From contig JABBNV010000035.1 in the NCBI GenBank assembly GCA_019352125.1, positions 1 through 16,666 on the forward strand: 16,666 nt of DNA, in the 5' to 3' direction. The notes beneath the pieces were generated by a model. The model saw nothing but the letters and a program-made list of their open reading frames with translations, was not told the origin of the DNA and did not search any database. Each line of letters begins with the position of its first letter. Position 1 is the first letter of the stretch. The translations under genes and the position numbers were made by a program. Source of the stretch: Acidobacteriota bacterium (GTDB lineage Bacteria > Actinomycetota > Actinomycetes > Actinomycetales > Micrococcaceae). Shown here one piece after another: positions 14,199-16,666 of the stretch.

Positions 14199-14224
14199 AG
14201 GAGTTGTAGTGAATTGGTGGGGGA

Positions 14225-14650
14225 CTAGTCGAACGGCTGCCCGACCACAGACAAGGTGAACGTCATATACCGCGAAGGCTGCGACGAATCGTCAAGTATT
14301 TTGTAGGGGCCATACGACTGCACAACAGCGGCAACCGGGTTACCCGGATCAGGCCTCGCACAAGAGTTGATGATCATCTTCACGAGGTGAGCTAGATCCG
14401 TAGCTAGTTGCCCCTGGGTGACATCGTCCCCGGCCATCACCGTCACCCCGATCGACGGCTGAGAAGTGATAATCGACGTTGACTGCCCGCCGTCGTCACG
14501 AACAACCACCGTCTTAGGGCGCGATGGTGAAGGGAACCTATTGGACACGAAAACGCCCTGTGCCAGCGGAGTATCGATCTTGCCCAGCTCAGTGCGAATG
14601 AACCCCGTTAGGAACAGCTCAAGATCCGAATCGATGACTCTGCTACCCAT
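14225..14650 (-). CDS. Tail terminator protein
   Basis: 141 residues, ring protein closing the tail at the head-proximal end. It starts at ATG 14650 (GSRVIDSDLELFLTGFIRTE), overlapping the upstream gene by 8 bases; the longer open frame to 14740 only reads a shadow of the upstream gene. Beta strands such as KTVVVRDDGGQ, SIGVTVMAG and MTFTLSVVGQPFD, with the helix QLATDLAHLVKMIINSCARP between, fit the gpU/gp22-like alpha-beta fold, and gene order (after gp10-like, before major tail protein) supports it. Confidence 0.75.
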   Translation of the reverse strand: MGSRVIDSDLELFLTGFIRTELGKIDTPLAQGVFVSNRFPSPSRPKTVVVRDDGGQSTSIITSQPSIGVTVMAGDDVTQGQLATDLAHLVKMIINSCARPDPGNPVAAVVQSYGPYKILDDSSQPSRYMTFTLSVVGQPFD

Positions 14651-14915
14651 GCCCAGCCACCTGCCCCAAAGCCCTGGCAAGGTTCCCCGTCCGCGACTCA
14701 ACAAACACCGAATGAGGGCTAGAAGCAACCACCAAAGCAACGTTCCTCGTCTTCGCGCTCTTCACCTCCACATGGATGGAATCACGGTAAGCGCCGGTAT
14801 CGACCTGAGCCGAAGATTTCGCGAGGGACGCCGCCTGCTCCGCCTTCGCCCTGATAACTGCAGTGACCTCCGAAGAATGCCCAAACTTGCTGAACCAATC
14901 CTCGTTCCACTTCAT
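14643..14915 (-). CDS. Head-tail neck protein, HK97 gp10-like
   Basis: 90 residues. A central helix of Ala/Lys residues (VIRAKAEQAASLAKSSAQVD) is followed by TGAYRDSIHVEV, VALVVASSPHSVFVESRTGN and a short C-terminal helix. The order 'helix, VDTGAYRDSI, V-x-x-S-x-x-x-x-x-x-E-x-G/TGN' is the signature of HK97 gp10-like minor proteins of the head-tail joint. Its ATG overlaps the upstream stop by 4 bases (ATGA) and its end overlaps the tail terminator start. Confidence 0.8.
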   Translation of the reverse strand: MKWNEDWFSKFGHSSEVTAVIRAKAEQAASLAKSSAQVDTGAYRDSIHVEVKSAKTRNVALVVASSPHSVFVESRTGNLARALGQVAGHG

Positions 14916-15280
14916 CCCGTCACCTTCTTCACAGGAAACTCATCCCCAGGACGCCATCCAGTGAACGGATTCAACCAAGCCGCGTTATCCCCGGTTACCT
15001 CCCACAGCCCAGAGCGGGAACGGATGCGATCTGCAGCCTGAACATCCATATCGGCAGGCCCATAAACACTCATGGTCGTGATAACCATTTGCCGGTTGGA
15101 GTTGATGGGCTCATTGGTTGACGACGGCGCGACAGCACAACCCTCTATGGAGAGTTCGTCTGCATCCGCCCACGTCCCCATGGTCGCTTCCCCGGAGTAC
15201 GGGTCAGTGACCAGTTTTCGACGTAGCCGAGCAACCGTTTCGCCGTTGGCGAGAGGGAACATCGACCACATGCTCAGCAT
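14912..15280 (-). CDS. Head-tail connector (head closure) protein
   Basis: About 122 residues. VARLRRKLVTDPYSGEATMG, SIEGCAVAPSSTNEP, RQMVITTMSVYGPADMDVQA and DRIRSRSGLWEVTGDNAAWL with NPFTGW form the usual beta-barrel pattern of small head-closure proteins (gp16/gp9-like) where a residue-exact 'V-x-G-x-x-x-x-W-x-N-P-F-T-G' block is frequent in actinophages. The TTG at 15295 gives a longer frame, but ATG 15280 has GGAAGG just upstream; ATG 15271, two bases after the upstream stop, is also possible. It overlaps its neighbours, indicating coupled expression. Confidence 0.75.
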   Translation of the reverse strand: MLSMWSMFPLANGETVARLRRKLVTDPYSGEATMGTWADADELSIEGCAVAPSSTNEPINSNRQMVITTMSVYGPADMDVQAADRIRSRSGLWEVTGDNAAWLNPFTGWRPGDEFPVKKVTG

Positions 15281-15696
15281 CCGCCTTCCGGCCAAATAAA
15301 TACCGGCTCATACCTGCCAGAGGGCGGCATATGAAACACGGGACCCGGAGTCGAAGATCCTTCAAAAACCTCAACCATCCAGTCCTCAAATGCGTAGACC
15401 TCTTTGGATCCGGACTGAAGTGTCACCTGCTGGTTGTACGGGCCAGCTGCCTGAGACCACGACTTTGCATTGAAGACGGGTGGGGCATCCAGCTTTGGCA
15501 GAACCAGCTGAATGACGACATCTTTGACATCGTCAACTCCCAGCGTCCCATTAGCCAGCCGCAGGTCCACATCCTTCCACCGGCGACGGATACTCCGAGA
15601 GACCGCGCCCAGATAATACGAGGCCTTGGTTCTCTCGGGATCTGTGAGGGGACGCCAAGCACCTTCCAGATCTTCAACCGCTGCGAGATCCGCCAT
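15274..15696 (-). CDS. Head-tail connector, Gp19/Gp15-like adaptor
   Basis: 140 residues. The N-terminal helical part ADLAAVEDLEGAWRPLTDPE followed by RTKASYYLGAVSRSIRRRWK is the recognisable start of the phage Gp19/Gp15/Gp42 adaptor family: a short acidic 'V-x-D-L-x-x-x-W-R-P-L-T' segment and the helix that packs under the portal. The C-terminal half is beta-rich and ends PVFIWPEGGC. It lies 15 bases downstream of the small post-capsid gene, the normal site for the first connector. Confidence 0.85.
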   Translation of the reverse strand: MADLAAVEDLEGAWRPLTDPERTKASYYLGAVSRSIRRRWKDVDLRLANGTLGVDDVKDVVIQLVLPKLDAPPVFNAKSWSQAAGPYNQQVTLQSGSKEVYAFEDWMVEVFEGSSTPGPVFHMPPSGRYEPVFIWPEGGC

Positions 15697-15711
15697 GGCG
15701 TCCCCTCCCTC

Positions 15712-16038
15712 CTACTTGGCCGTCGTGGTCTTGTCCGATGTGGAAGCCTTGGACTTGGCCAGCACGGCAGCCGCTTCGGCATCGGTAGCCGCCTTTGCCG
15801 CTGCGTCTGCTTCCGCTTTAGCCGCTGCCTCTGCTTGCGCGTCGTCTGCAGCGGTATCCTCGGCGGGGTTATCTGGCGTCAGCTGGATCAGGCCCCGTTC
15901 GGCGAGCGCATCCAAGAGATCCTGGTCCACGCCTTCGGGGATGGGAGATCCCGCACGGATGAACCGAGCCACTCTGCTTCCCGTCTTGGGGCCCACAGCG
16001 ACTTTCACAACGGAAGCCTTGGCAATGTAGTCAGCCAT
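15712..16038 (-). CDS. Small post-capsid protein, Ala/Glu-rich tail
   Basis: 108 residues. Residues 1-55 (ADYIAKASVVKVAVGPKTGS, FIRAGSPIPEGVDQDLLDAL) form a small folded unit seen in short genes just after actinophage capsid genes. Residues about 58-108 are low-complexity Asp/Ala/Lys repeats ending SDKTTTAK, probably a flexible helix. The start at ATG 16038 is 2 bases after the capsid stop; the open frame to 16284 only mirrors the capsid gene. It may be a head-tail joining or head decoration protein; its role is unproven. Confidence 0.7.
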   Translation of the reverse strand: MADYIAKASVVKVAVGPKTGSRVARFIRAGSPIPEGVDQDLLDALAERGLIQLTPDNPAEDTAADDAQAEAAAKAEADAAAKAATDAEAAAVLAKSKASTSDKTTTAK

Positions 16039-16040
16039 GA

Positions 16041-16666
16041 TTAGGCCCCCGTCCCGGTGAGGAAGAACCCGGCCTGCGGGTTGGTGACGACAGGCACGTG
16101 CGGGTTGCGAGCTTGAAGCCGGGTCTTGTCCGCCTTCTCGCGGAAGGAGGCGATCTCGACGCCAGTGTCGGCTCCGACCGGCTTGTACTCCGGCGAGGGG
16201 ATGTTCTCCCGTCCGATTCCACCGAGCCGACGGCGGTCCACGAACAGCGGGTCTGTAAACTCGTCGTCGTCGCTGGATACCCACGTCAGACCATTGATGG
16301 TGGGGAAATCCCCAGTCAATGCAGTTTTGTCCGTGTTCGGGAGGACATCCAGAAGTTCTGGGAGTACCTCGGCGTACTGTTCACCACTGAGCACAACGGT
16401 GTCGATCGAGTATCCCAGCTTCAGCTTGCGGGAAGCCGCCTGGACGCGAAGCGCGTCTTTGAAGATCTGCTTTCCAGTGGTCCAAGCAGCGCCAGCCGTG
16501 ATCGTCTGGGTCACCGAGGACTGGATGACGGCGAGCGCGAGCTCGTTGGCGTTGAATACCAGTTCGGTCTGCAGTAGGAGCATGGCGTCATCTACGGGCT
16601 GACGCAGGCTGCGTCCGATTTCCTCGTCCGTGATCTCGGTGGCGATGCCTTCCTTGGATGCCGTGT
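16041..16666 (-). CDS. Major capsid protein, C-terminal part (5' end outside window)
   Basis: About 208 residues are visible and the frame is open to the right edge, so the ATG at 16583 is internal. It shows an HK97-fold coat protein: the E-loop/spine-helix region is outside or at the edge, then ATEITDEEIGRSLRQPVDDA and the helix MLLLQTELVFNANELALAVI. It continues with ITAGAAWTTGKQIFKDALRV, VVLSGEQYAEVLPELLDVLP (A-domain helix), GLTWVSSDDDEFTDPLFVDR and the final beta segment GADTGVEIASFREKADKTRL with HVPVVTNPQAGFFLTGTGA. It is the most upstream gene in view; scaffold, portal and terminase genes are expected further right. Confidence 0.85.
   Translation of the reverse strand, partial: TASKEGIATEITDEEIGRSLRQPVDDAMLLLQTELVFNANELALAVIQSSVTQTITAGAAWTTGKQIFKDALRVQAASRKLKLGYSIDTVVLSGEQYAEVLPELLDVLPNTDKTALTGDFPTINGLTWVSSDDDEFTDPLFVDRRRLGGIGRENIPSPEYKPVGADTGVEIASFREKADKTRLQARNPHVPVVTNPQAGFFLTGTGA

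Noticed and set aside
16039..16284. N-terminal extension of the small post-capsid protein
   Set aside because: Arg/Pro-rich shadow of the capsid gene; ATG 16038 right after the capsid stop is the natural start. The same reasoning removes 14651-14740 ahead of the tail terminator.

Overview
The window is a contiguous piece of a temperate siphophage genome, high in GC. It probably infects an Arthrobacter-like actinobacterium (Micrococcales). Signs of this are the stand-alone helicase-associated-domain protein, the M15-LysM-SH3 endolysin, a ReqiPepy6 Gp37-like baseplate protein and a tRNA-Val attachment core. The host is inferred; no host gene is visible.

The left end (1-785) is an integration module. 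It holds the C-terminal part of a tyrosine integrase (+ strand), the 3' half of a tRNA-Val(UAC) gene as the attachment core, a bidirectional hairpin terminator, and paired 11-bp-spaced direct repeats on both sides of the core. Both arms and phage genes on both sides make this an intact attP rather than a host/prophage junction.

From 786 to 2585 lie accessory genes: a HTH/helicase-associated protein (-), a short protein with an uncertain start (-), a perfect 16-bp hairpin, and a secreted lipoprotein SGNH hydrolase on the + strand against the late genes.

From 2586 to the right edge everything is on the - strand, so late transcription runs right to left. The order is major capsid protein (partial), small post-capsid protein, two head-tail connectors, gp10-like neck protein, tail terminator, major tail protein, two tail-assembly chaperones joined by a -1 frameshift, tape measure, distal tail protein, Gp37-like baseplate protein, minor tail protein, and two membrane proteins (one coiled-coil, one collagen-like). 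The lysis cassette follows: endolysin, a 42-aa membrane peptide and a holin. Last come a coiled-coil fiber protein and an SGNH-hydrolase tail protein. Most genes overlap or nearly touch. Terminator-like hairpins break the operon before and after the major tail protein gene, before the endolysin gene and after the holin gene.

The most intriguing point is the tail-to-tail pair of related SGNH hydrolases at 1779-3836: one in the tail, the other a host-anchored lipoprotein encoded on the opposite strand. This suggests the lysogen displays an enzyme resembling the phage's own receptor-processing enzyme, a possible superinfection-exclusion system. The second is an interleaved A-B-A'-B' RNA element between the major tail protein and chaperone genes.
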